From the NCBI RefSeq assembly GCF_006439355.1, contig NZ_VFTG01000013.1:62001-126000 (forward strand): 64,000 nt of DNA, in the 5' to 3' direction. This document shows, one piece after another, positions 34,114 to 42,287 of the stretch. A model generated the notes under the pieces. It saw only the letters and a program-made list of their open reading frames with translations. It was not told the origin of the DNA and ran no database searches. The first letter of the stretch is position 1; the number at the start of each line of letters is the position of its first letter. Both the position numbers and the translations under genes were made by a program. Source of the DNA: Mesorhizobium sp. B4-1-3 (lineage in GTDB: Bacteria; Pseudomonadota; Alphaproteobacteria; Rhizobiales; Rhizobiaceae).

Positions 34114-35675
34114 TCAACTCCTCCCGCCGCCTGCAGCGATCTCGGCTTCTTGCCGACCGCCAGCAAGAGCACGTTCTCCTGGCTGAAATCGTCCTTGTCG
34201 AGGATGCCGGAGATCTGCCCCTCATGCATGACCGCGATGCGGTCCGACACGCCGATCACCTCTTCCATGTCGCTGGAGATCATCAGCACGGCAACGCCGG
34301 CGTCGGCCAGCGCCCGCATCAGTCCGTAGATCTCGGCCTTGGCGCCGATGTCGATGCCGCGCGTCGGCTCGTCCAGGATCATGACCTTGGGGTTCATGGC
34401 CAGCCATTTGGCCAGGACCACCTTCTGCTGGTTGCCACCGGAGAGCGTTCCGGTGCGGGTCAAGACCGACGGCGCCTTGATGCCGAGGTTCTTCTTCTGC
34501 TTTTCGGCGGTCGTGAGCTCGGCGCCGGTCGAGACCAGCGAGCGCCTGGCATGCGCCGGCAGGTTGGGCAGCGTAATGTTCTGCGCGATCGAGAGATCGA
34601 GCAGTATGCCGGTGAGCTTGCGGTCCTCCGGCACCAGGAAGATGCCGTTCGCCACCGCGTCGGCGGCCGAGCCTACATGGAGCGGTTTGCTGTCGAGCGT
34701 GACGCTGCCGGCCAACCGCTCGTCGATGCCGAACAGCACACGGGCGAGCTCCGTGCGGCCGGAGCCGACCAGGCCCGCAAGGCCGAGGATCTCCGCGCGC
34801 CTCAATTCGAGGCTGACCGGCCTGTCCGGATAGGTGCTGGTGCGGATCGCTTCCGCCGACAGCGCAACGCTCCCCGGCGCGCGCGTGGCTTCGCCCGCCT
34901 TCTCGCGCTCCTTCAACATGCGGCCGATCATCAGCCTGACCATCTCGTCGTGGTTGATCCGGTCCTTCGCCAGTGTGCCGGCCAGCGTGCCGTCGCGCAG
35001 CACCACGACACGGTCGGCGACGCGCTCGATCTCATGCAGCCGGTGCGAGATGAAGATGACGCTGATGCCTTCGGCCTTCAGCCCCTTGATGACGTCGAGC
35101 AGCTTTTCGGTCTCGGCGATCGGCAGGCTGGAGGTCGGCTCATCGAGGATGACAAGGCGGGCCTTGATCGACAGCGCCTTGGCGATCTCGACCATCTGTT
35201 GCTGGGCAAGCGACAGCGACGCGACCGGCGCATCGGCCGAGAAATTGGCGCCAACGCGCTTTAGCAGCGGCGCGACCATCTCGCGCAGCCTGGCGCGGTC
35301 GACCAGCCTCAGAGGGCCGGCGCGCAGCGGCTCGCGGCCGAAGAAGATGTTGGCGGCGACGTCGAGATTTTCGAAGAGGTTCAATTCCTGGTGCACGAAG
35401 GCGATACCGGAGCCGATGCTCTGCTCGACGGTCAGCCCGTCATGCGCCGCGCCATCGACGGTGATGGTGCCGCTATCCGGCCGCGTCACGCCGCCGAGGA
35501 TCTTCATCAGCGTCGATTTGCCAGCACCGTTTTCGCCGACAAGGCCGATGACCTCGCCGGACTTCACCTCCATGGAGAACCGGTCCAGGGCGATAACGCC
35601 CGGATAGGTCTTGCGCACGGCCTCCAGGCTCAGGAACGGAGCGGTGTCTGAGTGAGTGGTGTCGGTAGAGGTCAT
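34110..35675 (-). CDS. RbsA-type sugar ABC transporter ATP-binding protein, two ABC domains
   Basis: About 521 residues from the ATG at 35675 (MTSTDTTHSD); the frame opens 27 nt earlier without a better SD. It has two fused ABC domains. The first has Walker A GENGAGKST and Walker B LVILDEPTSSLP. The second has a degenerate Walker A (GLVGSGRTEL) but a good signature (LSGGNQQKVVLAKWL) and Walker B VMILDEPTRGIDIG, as in other RbsA-type proteins where only one site hydrolyses ATP efficiently. Confidence 0.92.
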   Translation of the reverse strand: MTSTDTTHSDTAPFLSLEAVRKTYPGVIALDRFSMEVKSGEVIGLVGENGAGKSTLMKILGGVTRPDSGTITVDGAAHDGLTVEQSIGSGIAFVHQELNLFENLDVAANIFFGREPLRAGPLRLVDRARLREMVAPLLKRVGANFSADAPVASLSLAQQQMVEIAKALSIKARLVILDEPTSSLPIAETEKLLDVIKGLKAEGISVIFISHRLHEIERVADRVVVLRDGTLAGTLAKDRINHDEMVRLMIGRMLKEREKAGEATRAPGSVALSAEAIRTSTYPDRPVSLELRRAEILGLAGLVGSGRTELARVLFGIDERLAGSVTLDSKPLHVGSAADAVANGIFLVPEDRKLTGILLDLSIAQNITLPNLPAHARRSLVSTGAELTTAEKQKKNLGIKAPSVLTRTGTLSGGNQQKVVLAKWLAMNPKVMILDEPTRGIDIGAKAEIYGLMRALADAGVAVLMISSDMEEVIGVSDRIAVMHEGQISGILDKDDFSQENVLLLAVGKKPRSLQAAGGVE

Positions 35676-35751
35676 CGCGCCTAAATTTACCGCACAGGGC
35701 AACAGCCGGTGGCCACAGACTGACGGGCCTTGGCGGGTCCGTCAATACGAA

Positions 35752-35782
35752 CGCCGGCTCAAGGCAAGCCCTTGAGCCGGCG
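35752..35782 (-). terminator. Strong hairpin between sugar-binding protein and ATPase genes
   Basis: A 13-bp perfect stem (CGCCGGCTCAAGG at 35752-35764 with its complement at 35770-35782) and a 5-nt loop lie just downstream of the binding-protein stop. It has no clear T-run, so mRNA stabilisation or partial attenuation is more likely than full termination. Confidence 0.65.
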
Positions 35783-35796
35783 CAACCGTGCCGGGC

Positions 35797-36759
35797 TTAC
35801 TTGCCCGCCATCGCCTTGAGGTTGGCGGCGTAGGCGTCGACGTCATCCTTGCCGATGATCTTGGTCGGGATGATGATCAGGTTGTTGGCCGGGATGCCAG
35901 ACTTGTCGCCCTTGAGATAGGCCGCCATCAGCTTCATGCCCTGATAGGCCCATTCGAACGGCTGCTGCACCACGGTGGCTGCGATGGTGCCTTCCTTGAC
36001 GCCGCCCAGCGTGATCGGATCGTCGTCGAAGCCGACGACGGTGATCTGGCCGAGCTTGCCGGCGTCGCGCAGCGCTTCATAGATGCGCGGCGTGTTGTAG
36101 GAGTAGAAGCCGACCATGCAGTTGATGTCGGGGCTGGCGACCAGTGCGTCCTCGACATTCTTCTTGGCGCGCGCCTGGTCGATATCGTCGCCGCGCACGT
36201 CGACCAGCTCGATCTTGCTGCCGGCGAGCCCGTCCTTCATGCCCTGGATGCGCTCCTTGGCGTTATCGGCGCCAAGCAGGCCGACGAAGCCCAGGCACTT
36301 GCCGCCGTTGGGCATCGCCTTCTTGGCGATCTCGGCCGCCTGCTTGCCGGCATCCACGTTGGACGAGCCGATATAGGCGACGCGCTTGGTTTGCGGCGCA
36401 TCGGAGTCGGTGGTGAACAGCGCGGTTTCCGAGGCGATCTTGTTCAGCCCGTCGGTCGAGGTCTTGGGATCGACGGCCGAGACCATGATGCCCTTGACGC
36501 CCGCCGTCACCAGATCGTCCATCAACCGCTGCTGGATAGCGACCGAGGACTGTTCCGGATATTTGAGCTCGAGATTGTAGTCGGGCAATTCGCCCTGCGC
36601 CTTCTTCACACCGGCTTCCGCCGCCTTCCAGAAGTCTGACGCACCGTTGACGACGAAGGCCAGCGTCGGCTTGTCGTCGGCGCGGGTAACCGCCGTGGCT
36701 GCGAGCCCGATGAGCAGGGCCGCCGTGGCGACAGATGCATTGCGGATCATGGATTTCAT
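35797..36759 (-). CDS. RbsB-type sugar-binding periplasmic protein
   Basis: A 320-residue solute-binding protein of the periplasmic-binding 4 (ribose-type) family. The signal peptide is MIRNASVATAALLIGLAATA. The mature part begins with KPTLAFVVNGASDFWKAAEAG, followed by VKGIMVSAVDPK and PDINCMVGFYSYNTPRIYEAL. It is the first gene of the operon and is divergent from the LacI-type regulator. The ligand may be a sugar or polyol. Confidence 0.92.
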   Translation of the reverse strand: MKSMIRNASVATAALLIGLAATAVTRADDKPTLAFVVNGASDFWKAAEAGVKKAQGELPDYNLELKYPEQSSVAIQQRLMDDLVTAGVKGIMVSAVDPKTSTDGLNKIASETALFTTDSDAPQTKRVAYIGSSNVDAGKQAAEIAKKAMPNGGKCLGFVGLLGADNAKERIQGMKDGLAGSKIELVDVRGDDIDQARAKKNVEDALVASPDINCMVGFYSYNTPRIYEALRDAGKLGQITVVGFDDDPITLGGVKEGTIAATVVQQPFEWAYQGMKLMAAYLKGDKSGIPANNLIIIPTKIIGKDDVDAYAANLKAMAGK

Positions 36760-37010
36760 AGTTCAACCTCCCTTGTAGAACTTGCCTTGTAGAACTCGTT
36801 GCCGATGTCTCGGCTGCGGCCCGGACAACCCTCCTCCTCAAGGGTACGGCGAAGCTCCGCCGACTTAAGAACAGTGCCGATCCGGCCGCGATGGGGACAC
36901 TAGACACTCACGTGGCGTTCGTAAATAGTCCGATTTGTCTGACATTTTCGTGAGAATGGACGCGAGCCCAGACCGGCGAGGCCGCCGGGTTTCGAGCGAG
37001 CTTCCCTCGC

Positions 37011-37052
37011 ACTCGCCGTCACCGCACGGAAGCCCGTGCGGTGACGGCGAGT
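37011..37052. repeat. Perfect 19-bp inverted repeat in the gap 36760-37383
   Basis: ACTCGCCGTCACCGCACGG (37011-37029) is followed, after a 4-nt loop, by its exact complement (37034-37052), a GC-rich hairpin of 19 bp. It lies in the middle of the 624-bp gap between the divergent sugar-binding protein and LacI-type genes, where no coding sequence is apparent. TAACGG and ATTAGT elements follow at about 37053-37090. Confidence 0.8.
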
Positions 37053-37280
37053 TAACGGTAGAACGCTAACGGCTATTAGTAAAGAGTATTAGTTATGGGA
37101 CCAAGGCGCGCGCTCTCGAAGTGGAGGAGACGCTGGTCAGAAGACGCGCCGGGAGTGAGAAAGCGAGCGCGGCGGCGGTTTGTGGCCCCATGGAGAACAC
37201 GGGAATTATCAGCATTGCTGACCTTCCCTGACCGGTTTCGTCGCGAAGCAGCGCAGCCGGCGATTTGCATGTCGCGCTTG

Positions 37281-37294
37281 CTAATATATATTAG
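37281..37294. promoter_or_regulatory. AT-rich 14-bp palindrome, candidate operator for the LacI-type regulator
   Basis: CTAATATATATTAG (37281-37294) is a perfect palindrome about 90 bp before the LacI-type gene. Related ATTAGT words occur upstream near 37074-37092. Its position fits an operator for regulator autocontrol and control of the divergent transporter, but the motif lacks the central CG common in LacI operators, so this is tentative. Confidence 0.4.
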
Positions 37295-37383
37295 TCAGCC
37301 GCAATCTCGATAAACGCACCGGCCTCGGCCATCTTGCCGTCGCCGTCGGCTTTGCTTAGAGCCGGCTGGGTTGGGAAACGACT

Positions 37384-38496
37384 ATGAGCGAACCGACAGA
37401 ACTCAGCGATCCTCCCGGAGCTTCCAGGCGCCGCAAGCCGGCCGTCAAGCCGAAGGGGCGCGTTACCATGACCGACATCGCGCGCGCCGCCGGCTGCTCG
37501 CAGGCGACGGTGTCGTTCGTGCTCAACAATTCGCCGGGCATCAGGCTGTCGCAGCAGACGCGCGACCGGGTGATCGAGGCGGCCCGGGCGCTGGGCTATT
37601 CGCCGCCGGTGTTCTCGGCGCTCCGGCCGCCGGTGACGCCGTTCGAAGGGTTGGACGGCGTCATCGGCTTCGCCGTCGACCAGCTCGCCACCAGCCCTGA
37701 GGCGGTGGTCGCGATCGAGGGCGCGCGGCAGGCCTCGTGGAACGCCGGCAACGTGCTTCTGGTGGCGCAGACCATGGGCGATGCGATGATGGAGGCGCGC
37801 GCGATTTCGGCCCTGACGAGGCGGGGCATCTCGGCGCTGATCTACATGACCATCTTTACCCGCGAGATCACGGCGCCGGATTTCCTCTACAGCCTGGACA
37901 TCCCGGTCATCCTGCTCAACTGCTACACCGCCGACTATGCCTTCCCGGCCGTGGTTCCCTCCGAGATCGCCGGCGGCCAGAGCGCGACAAGGCATCTGAT
38001 CGCGCATGGCCATCGCCGCATCGCCACCATCACCGGCGAGCCGTGGATGCAGGCCGCGCAGGATCGGCTCAAAGGCTACCGCCGTGCTCTGGCCACCGCG
38101 GACATTCCCTTCGATCCGGAGCTGGTGGTCGAGGGCGACTGGTCGGCCAGCGCGGGCTATGCCGCGACGGTGAGGCTGCTCGGGCTCAAGGAGCGGCCCA
38201 CCGCCATCTTCTGCCAGAACGACCGCACCGCGATCGGCTGCTACGAGGCGCTGAAGGAAGCCGGCCTGCATATCCCGCAGGACATCTCCGTAGTCGGCTA
38301 TGACGACGAGGAGATCGCCCGCCATCTCTTCCCACCGCTGACCACTTCGATCCTGCCGCATCTGGCGATGGGTCAATGGGCGATCGAGCAGCTCGAGACG
38401 CCGCCGACGCCCGGCCGCGGCCGCTATTCCATCACCAAGCTGGAGTGCCCGCTGGTAGAGCGGGAGTCGGTCGCCACCGTGAAATCGCCTACATAA
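37384..38496 (+). CDS. LacI-family transcriptional regulator
   Basis: A 370-residue regulator with an N-terminal LacI HTH (VTMTDIARAAGCSQATVSFVLNNSPGI, broken here by the hinge) at about 28-52 and a periplasmic-binding-like effector domain (LDGVIGFAVDQLATS, SVVGYDDEEIARHLFPPLTT). It is divergent from the RbsB-type operon and probably controls it in response to the transported sugar. The first 27 residues are a basic extension ahead of the HTH. Confidence 0.9.
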   Translation: MSEPTELSDPPGASRRRKPAVKPKGRVTMTDIARAAGCSQATVSFVLNNSPGIRLSQQTRDRVIEAARALGYSPPVFSALRPPVTPFEGLDGVIGFAVDQLATSPEAVVAIEGARQASWNAGNVLLVAQTMGDAMMEARAISALTRRGISALIYMTIFTREITAPDFLYSLDIPVILLNCYTADYAFPAVVPSEIAGGQSATRHLIAHGHRRIATITGEPWMQAAQDRLKGYRRALATADIPFDPELVVEGDWSASAGYAATVRLLGLKERPTAIFCQNDRTAIGCYEALKEAGLHIPQDISVVGYDDEEIARHLFPPLTTSILPHLAMGQWAIEQLETPPTPGRGRYSITKLECPLVERESVATVKSPT

Positions 38497-38603
38497 AGCA
38501 CCGCCCCAGTCAGGTTACCTTCGCTGCCGATGTTGCAAATCGCACAGCGCCTATGCAGCGGATGCGCAGCCGTTTAGCTTACGCTCATGAGTGGGAGGCT
38601 TCG

Positions 38604-39404
38604 ATGACGTCCACCTTCACCGTCCATGCAGCATCCGGCTACGAGCAACTGATGGGACGCTGGAGCCGCAGGCTCGCGCCGAAATTCATCGACTTTGCCG
38701 GCCTGCGCGGCGGCGAGAAGATCCTCGACGTCGGCTGCGGCACCGGCAGCCTGACCTTCGAGCTGGCGAAATCCGGTGACCTCGCCGAGATCCATGCCAT
38801 CGACTTCTCGCCGGTTTTCGTTATGGCGGCGAAGGAGAGGAACACCGATCCGCGTGTCACCATCAGCCAGGCGGACGCCACCGCGCTGCCGTTCCCGGAC
38901 AATGCGTTCGACCGGGCATTGGCGCTGCTGGTGCTGCACTTCGTGCCGGAGGCGGCCAAGGCGGTGGCCGAGATGCGCCGCGTGGTGCGGCCGGGCGGCG
39001 TGGTCGCGGCGGTGGTCTGGGATCATTACGGCGGCATGGCCGGCATGCGCATGATGATCGACACCATCGCGGCGCTCAGTGAAAGCGGGCGCCAGATGCG
39101 CAGCCGCTATTGCTTCCAGCCGATGATGCAGCCGGGCGAGATGAAACGGACCTTTGTCGAGCAGGGTCTCGTCGACGTCACCGAAGCCGAGCTGATGATC
39201 CGGATGGACTACTCGGATTTCGACGACCTCTGGGCACCGATCGGCGCCGGAGAAGGCCCGCTCGGCAGATACATGACCACGCTGGACGCGGCCGAGCAGA
39301 AGCGCGTCGAGGCCGCCGTGCGCGATGCCTATCAGGCCGGCAGGCCCGACGGCGCGCGATCCTTCGCCAATGTCGCCTGGGCCTGCCGCGGCACCGTGCC
39401 TTGA
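38604..39404 (+). CDS. SAM-dependent methyltransferase, class I
   Basis: A 266-residue methyltransferase from the ATG at 38604 (SD GGGAGG). Motif I is EKILDVGCGTGSLTFELA (about 38-55), followed by an acidic motif II region (HAIDFSPVF), DATALPFPDNAFDRALALLV and a post-I region VVRPGGVVAAVVWD. It resembles UbiE/Methyltransf_11 enzymes acting on small molecules. No substrate is inferable; neighbours are unrelated. Confidence 0.85.
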   Translation: MTSTFTVHAASGYEQLMGRWSRRLAPKFIDFAGLRGGEKILDVGCGTGSLTFELAKSGDLAEIHAIDFSPVFVMAAKERNTDPRVTISQADATALPFPDNAFDRALALLVLHFVPEAAKAVAEMRRVVRPGGVVAAVVWDHYGGMAGMRMMIDTIAALSESGRQMRSRYCFQPMMQPGEMKRTFVEQGLVDVTEAELMIRMDYSDFDDLWAPIGAGEGPLGRYMTTLDAAEQKRVEAAVRDAYQAGRPDGARSFANVAWACRGTVP

Positions 39405-39446
39405 CGTTCACGTCGAGCGTGCAGGATCGCTGAGCCTGGCATCGCG

Positions 39447-40151
39447 TCAATTGCCGGCGGCGACCGCGGCGTTGATCTCCCAGCCGTCGACCCAGACCTG
39501 CCGCAGCCGGTCGCCCTCGCCTTTGAACCACAGGCCCGCCGGCCGGCAGTCCTCGATGCGTTCGCTGCGGAAATTGCGGATGGCCCGGCGCAACTCGCAC
39601 CAGGCGACGATGTTGGCGGTCTCGGCATAATAGATCAGCGCGACCGGGCGGATGATGCGGTTCGTCGCCCGCCCCGCTTCGTCGCGATAGGAGAGGCTTA
39701 GCTTCTCCTCGTCGCGGATGGCGCGGCGGACCAGCGCGAGGTCGACGGCGGAAGCGGTAGGGGCGGCAAAACCCCAGGCGTGCAGCGCATTGGCATCCAG
39801 GGTCTGCCGCAAGGGCGGCGGCACCGCGCCGGCGATCTTGGCTCCGACGCGTTTTGCCGCCTGCTTGAGCTCGTCGTCGCCGGTGCGTTCGAGCAGCGCC
39901 AAGGACAGCACGATCGCTTCCATTTCCTCGATGGAAAACATCAGCGGAGGCAAGTCGAAGCCGGGCCGCAGGATATAGCCGATGCCGCGCTCGCCCTCGA
40001 TCGGCACGCGCATCGCCTGAAGCGCCGCAATGTCGCGATAGACCGAGCGCACGGTCACCTCCAGCCGCTCTGCGATCGTCGCCGCCGTCACCGGTTTCCT
40101 GGCCAGACGCAGGATCTGGATGATCTCGAACAGGCGCGAGGCCTTGCGCAT
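39447..40151 (-). CDS. YafY-type HTH/WYL-domain transcriptional regulator
   Basis: About 234 residues from the ATG at 40151 (MRKASRLFEIIQILR), with a GGTGGAA stretch just ahead. The N-terminal HTH_11 domain (RKPVTAATIAERLEVTVRSV) is followed by a WYL-like domain (RRAIRDEEKLSLSYRDEAG, IRPVALIYYAETANIVAWCE). It is divergent from the lysE-type gene, and a perfect inverted repeat lies between them, so it most likely controls that exporter and itself. Confidence 0.88.
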   Translation of the reverse strand: MRKASRLFEIIQILRLARKPVTAATIAERLEVTVRSVYRDIAALQAMRVPIEGERGIGYILRPGFDLPPLMFSIEEMEAIVLSLALLERTGDDELKQAAKRVGAKIAGAVPPPLRQTLDANALHAWGFAAPTASAVDLALVRRAIRDEEKLSLSYRDEAGRATNRIIRPVALIYYAETANIVAWCELRRAIRNFRSERIEDCRPAGLWFKGEGDRLRQVWVDGWEINAAVAAGN

Positions 40152-40171
40152 TTTTCCACCTGAACGAAACG

Positions 40172-40195
40172 CAACTGACACATCCCCGTCAGTTG
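40172..40195. promoter_or_regulatory. CAACTGAC-N8-GTCAGTTG operator candidate between yafY-type and lysE-type genes
   Basis: An 8-bp perfect inverted repeat, CAACTGAC (40172-40179) and GTCAGTTG (40188-40195), is centred in the divergent gap. A third half-site CAACTGAC stands at 40271-40278, directly before the lysE-type ATG. Such an arrangement suits a dimeric WYL/HTH regulator. Confidence 0.6.
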
Positions 40196-40278
40196 GCGTG
40201 ACCTATATGAGCGGCCTACGCGCTTCAAAAATCAAGAGATTCCTTTTCGTCCTGCGAGCGAGGCGACAGGCAACTGAC

Positions 40279-40914
40279 ATGAGCTATGCCGAAAACCTCT
40301 GGCTGTTCTTCGTGCTTCTGTTCGGCATCATCGCCGTTCCGGGCATGGACATGCTGTTCGTGCTGGCCAATGCGCTGACCGGCGGCAGCCATCGGGGTCT
40401 GGCGGCGACCGCCGGCATCATGCTGGGCGGCGCGGTGCACACGCTGAACGGAGCGATCGACGTCGGGTTGCTCATGCATTTCGTGCCGGTGCTGTTCACG
40501 CCGCTGCTGGTCGCCGGCGCCGCCTATATGGCCTATATCGGCATTTCGCTGATGCGCAGCTCGATCACCGTCGGCGATGACGGGCCCGCGGGCAGCCGCT
40601 CGGCCTGGAAGGCGTTCCGCCGAGGCCTTGTCACCTGCCTGATCAATCCCAAGGCCTATCTCTTCATCCTTGCCGTCTATCCGCAATTCCTGAAGCCGGC
40701 TTACGGCCCGATCTGGATGCAGGCGACCATCATGGGATTGCTGACGGTCGCCACGCAGGCGGCGATCTATGGCGGGCTCGCCGTCACCGCCGGCCGCAGC
40801 CGGGGGCTGCTGGTCGACAATCCGAGAGCGACCATCCTGGCCGGGCGCGGCGCCGGGCTGCTTTTGTTTGCCGTTTCGATATTCACGGCCTGGGAAGGCT
40901 TGAGGGCGGCGTGA
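40279..40914 (+). CDS. LysE/RhtB-family amino acid exporter
   Basis: A 211-residue inner-membrane protein with six hydrophobic segments, beginning MSYAENLWLFFVLLFGIIAV. It carries the family motif PGMDMLFVLANALTGG followed by GIMLGG, and KAFRRGLVTCLINPKAYLF in the middle. LysE-family proteins export amino acids or related compounds. I chose the ATG at 40279 because translation then enters the first membrane segment at once; the frame upstream overlaps the divergent regulator. Confidence 0.88.
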   Translation: MSYAENLWLFFVLLFGIIAVPGMDMLFVLANALTGGSHRGLAATAGIMLGGAVHTLNGAIDVGLLMHFVPVLFTPLLVAGAAYMAYIGISLMRSSITVGDDGPAGSRSAWKAFRRGLVTCLINPKAYLFILAVYPQFLKPAYGPIWMQATIMGLLTVATQAAIYGGLAVTAGRSRGLLVDNPRATILAGRGAGLLLFAVSIFTAWEGLRAA

Positions 40915-40935
40915 CCGCCGCCCTCTCCATCCGGC

Positions 40936-42027
40936 TTATGCCGCGCCCTGACGGGTCGCAAGCATTTCGCGCTTGACCGACCGGCGCCATTCGGCGGCGC
41001 CGGCAAGGCCGTGCAGCACGGTCTCGGTGGTCGCCCAGTCGATGCAGCCGTCAGTGATGCTCTGGCCGTAGACGAGCGGCTTGCCGGGCACAACGTCCTG
41101 GCGGCCGGCGACGAGGTTGCTCTCGATCATGACGCCGATGATGCGCTCGTCGCCCGCCGCGACCTGGCCCGCCACATCATGCGCGACCTTGGGCTGGTTC
41201 TCCGGCTTCTTGGCGCTGTTGGCATGGCTGACATCGATCATCAGCCGCGGCGTCACACCGATGCGGCCGAGCTCGGCGGCGGCGGCGTCGACGCTCGCGG
41301 CATCGTAATTCGGCTGAATGCCGCCGCGCAGAATGACATGGCAGTCCTCATTGCCGGTGGTCGCGGCGATCGCGCTGCGGCCGCCCTTGGTGACCGCCAT
41401 GAAATGGTGCGGCTGAGCAGCCGACTTCACCGCTTCGCCGGCGATCCTGAGATTGCCGTCGGTGCCGTTTTTGAAGCCGACCGGGCAGGACAGACCCGAG
41501 GCCAGTTCGCGATGGATCTGGCTCTCGGTGGTGCGCGCGCCGATGGCGCCCCAGGCGACGAGGTCGGCGATGTATTGCGGCGTTGTCATGTCGAGGAATT
41601 CGGTCGCCGCCGGCAGGCCGAGATTGTTGACGGCCGACAAAACGTTGCGCGCCATGCGCAAGCCCTTGTCGATGTTGAAGCTGCCGTCGAGGTCGGGATC
41701 GTTGATCAAACCCTTCCAGCCGACCGTGGTGCGCGGCTTCTCAAAATAGACGCGCATGACGATCTCGAGCCGGTCTGCCAGGGCCTCGCGCAGCGCCGCC
41801 AGACGGCTGGCGTAGTCCACGGCGGCGACCGGATCGTGGATGGAACAAGGGCCGACGATGACCACCAGTCGATCGTCGGCCCCGGTCAGGATGGAATGGA
41901 TGGCGTTGCGCGAGGCGGCAACGGTGCGCGTCGCCGTGAGCGAGCGCGGTATCTCGCGCATCACCTCGTCCGGCGTGCTCAGGACTTTGAGTTCCTTGAC
42001 CCGAAGGTCGTCTGTGGTGGTCAACAC
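40936..42027 (-). CDS. aroG: 3-deoxy-7-phosphoheptulonate (DAHP) synthase, class I
   Basis: A 363-residue AroG/AroF-type enzyme that condenses PEP and erythrose 4-phosphate, the first shikimate step. Family motifs include IVGPCSIHDP, MRVYFEKPRTTVGWKG, GARTTESQIHRELASGLSCP, GFKNGTDG and IDVSHANS. The N-terminal region RVKELKVLSTPDEVM is the usual start of the feedback-regulated class Iα form. Start ATG lies about 40 nt downstream of a terminator hairpin, and the leader upstream encodes a short peptide rich in Phe, Trp and Tyr, so synthesis is probably controlled by attenuation as well as by feedback. Confidence 0.93.
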   Translation of the reverse strand: MLTTTDDLRVKELKVLSTPDEVMREIPRSLTATRTVAASRNAIHSILTGADDRLVVIVGPCSIHDPVAAVDYASRLAALREALADRLEIVMRVYFEKPRTTVGWKGLINDPDLDGSFNIDKGLRMARNVLSAVNNLGLPAATEFLDMTTPQYIADLVAWGAIGARTTESQIHRELASGLSCPVGFKNGTDGNLRIAGEAVKSAAQPHHFMAVTKGGRSAIAATTGNEDCHVILRGGIQPNYDAASVDAAAAELGRIGVTPRLMIDVSHANSAKKPENQPKVAHDVAGQVAAGDERIIGVMIESNLVAGRQDVVPGKPLVYGQSITDGCIDWATTETVLHGLAGAAEWRRSVKREMLATRQGAA

Positions 42028-42066
42028 GGCTTTCTGCTCCTGGTTAGGAGACCTGCCGGCTGAAAC

Positions 42067-42092
42067 AAAAAAGCCGCCAGGTCTGGCGGCTT
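42067..42092 (-). terminator. Attenuator terminator in the aroG leader
   Basis: On the minus strand AAGCCGCCAG pairs with CTGGCGGCTT, followed by a run of six T (42072-42067): a strong intrinsic terminator located between a short leader ORF and aroG. Its 5' arm (GCCGCCAG, 42090-42083) is also fully complementary to CTGGCGGC at 42145-42138 inside the leader ORF, giving a competing antiterminator. That segment in turn can pair with CCGCC at 42180-42176, completing the 1:2 / 2:3 / 3:4 layout of an amino-acid attenuator. Confidence 0.85.
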
Positions 42093-42115
42093 GTCGGATT
42101 TTTGATCTGGAATTT

Positions 42116-42193
42116 TCAGATCGAGCGCAATCCTCCCGCCGCCAGCGAGCTACCGTAGCTAAAGTACCAAAACGAGGCGGTCAGGTGGATCAT
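42116..42193 (-). CDS. aroG leader peptide rich in aromatic codons
   Basis: A 25-codon ORF (stop at 42118-42116) encodes MIHLTASFWYFSYGSSL and eight more residues. Its core FWYFSY holds five aromatic codons (Phe, Trp, Tyr, Phe, Tyr) in six. It is followed by overlapping antiterminator and terminator segments ahead of aroG. An ATG nine bases earlier (42202) is in frame and would add MGR. I prefer 42193: neither ATG has a good SD, but a well-spaced promoter predicts transcription starting almost exactly at 42193, which suggests leaderless translation as described for trpL of Sinorhizobium. The function would be to sense charged tRNAs for aromatic amino acids. Confidence 0.8.
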   Translation of the reverse strand: MIHLTASFWYFSYGSSLAAGGLRSI

Positions 42194-42199
42194 CCGGCC

Positions 42200-42228
42200 C
42201 ATATAGTCGATGCCGAAGCGCTTGTCAC
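42200..42228 (-). promoter_or_regulatory. Promoter of the aroG leader
   Basis: On the minus strand GTGACA (-35, 42228-42223; five of six match to TTGACA) is separated by 17 bp from TATATG (-10, 42205-42200). The predicted start, about 7 nt further, is the A of the leader ATG at 42193. Only the downstream spacing and leader context make this more than a chance match. Confidence 0.6.
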
Positions 42229-42236
42229 GTGTCTCG

Positions 42237-42287
42237 TTTGACGCAATTCCGAACGGAAAACCGCTTCACACTTTTCCTGGAATCGCT
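42237..42287. repeat. Dispersed imperfect palindrome, family copy B
   Basis: Contains ACGCAATTCCGAACGGAAAA and CACTTTTCCTGGAATCGC and is nearly identical to copy A (27785-27841). It lies between the SDR gene end and the aroG promoter. Confidence 0.75.

Noticed and set aside
42200..42202. ATG at 42202 as the preferred aroG leader start
   Set aside because: It overlaps the predicted -10 element and has no SD; the in-frame ATG at 42193 fits the expected transcription start better. It remains possible if the promoter is elsewhere.
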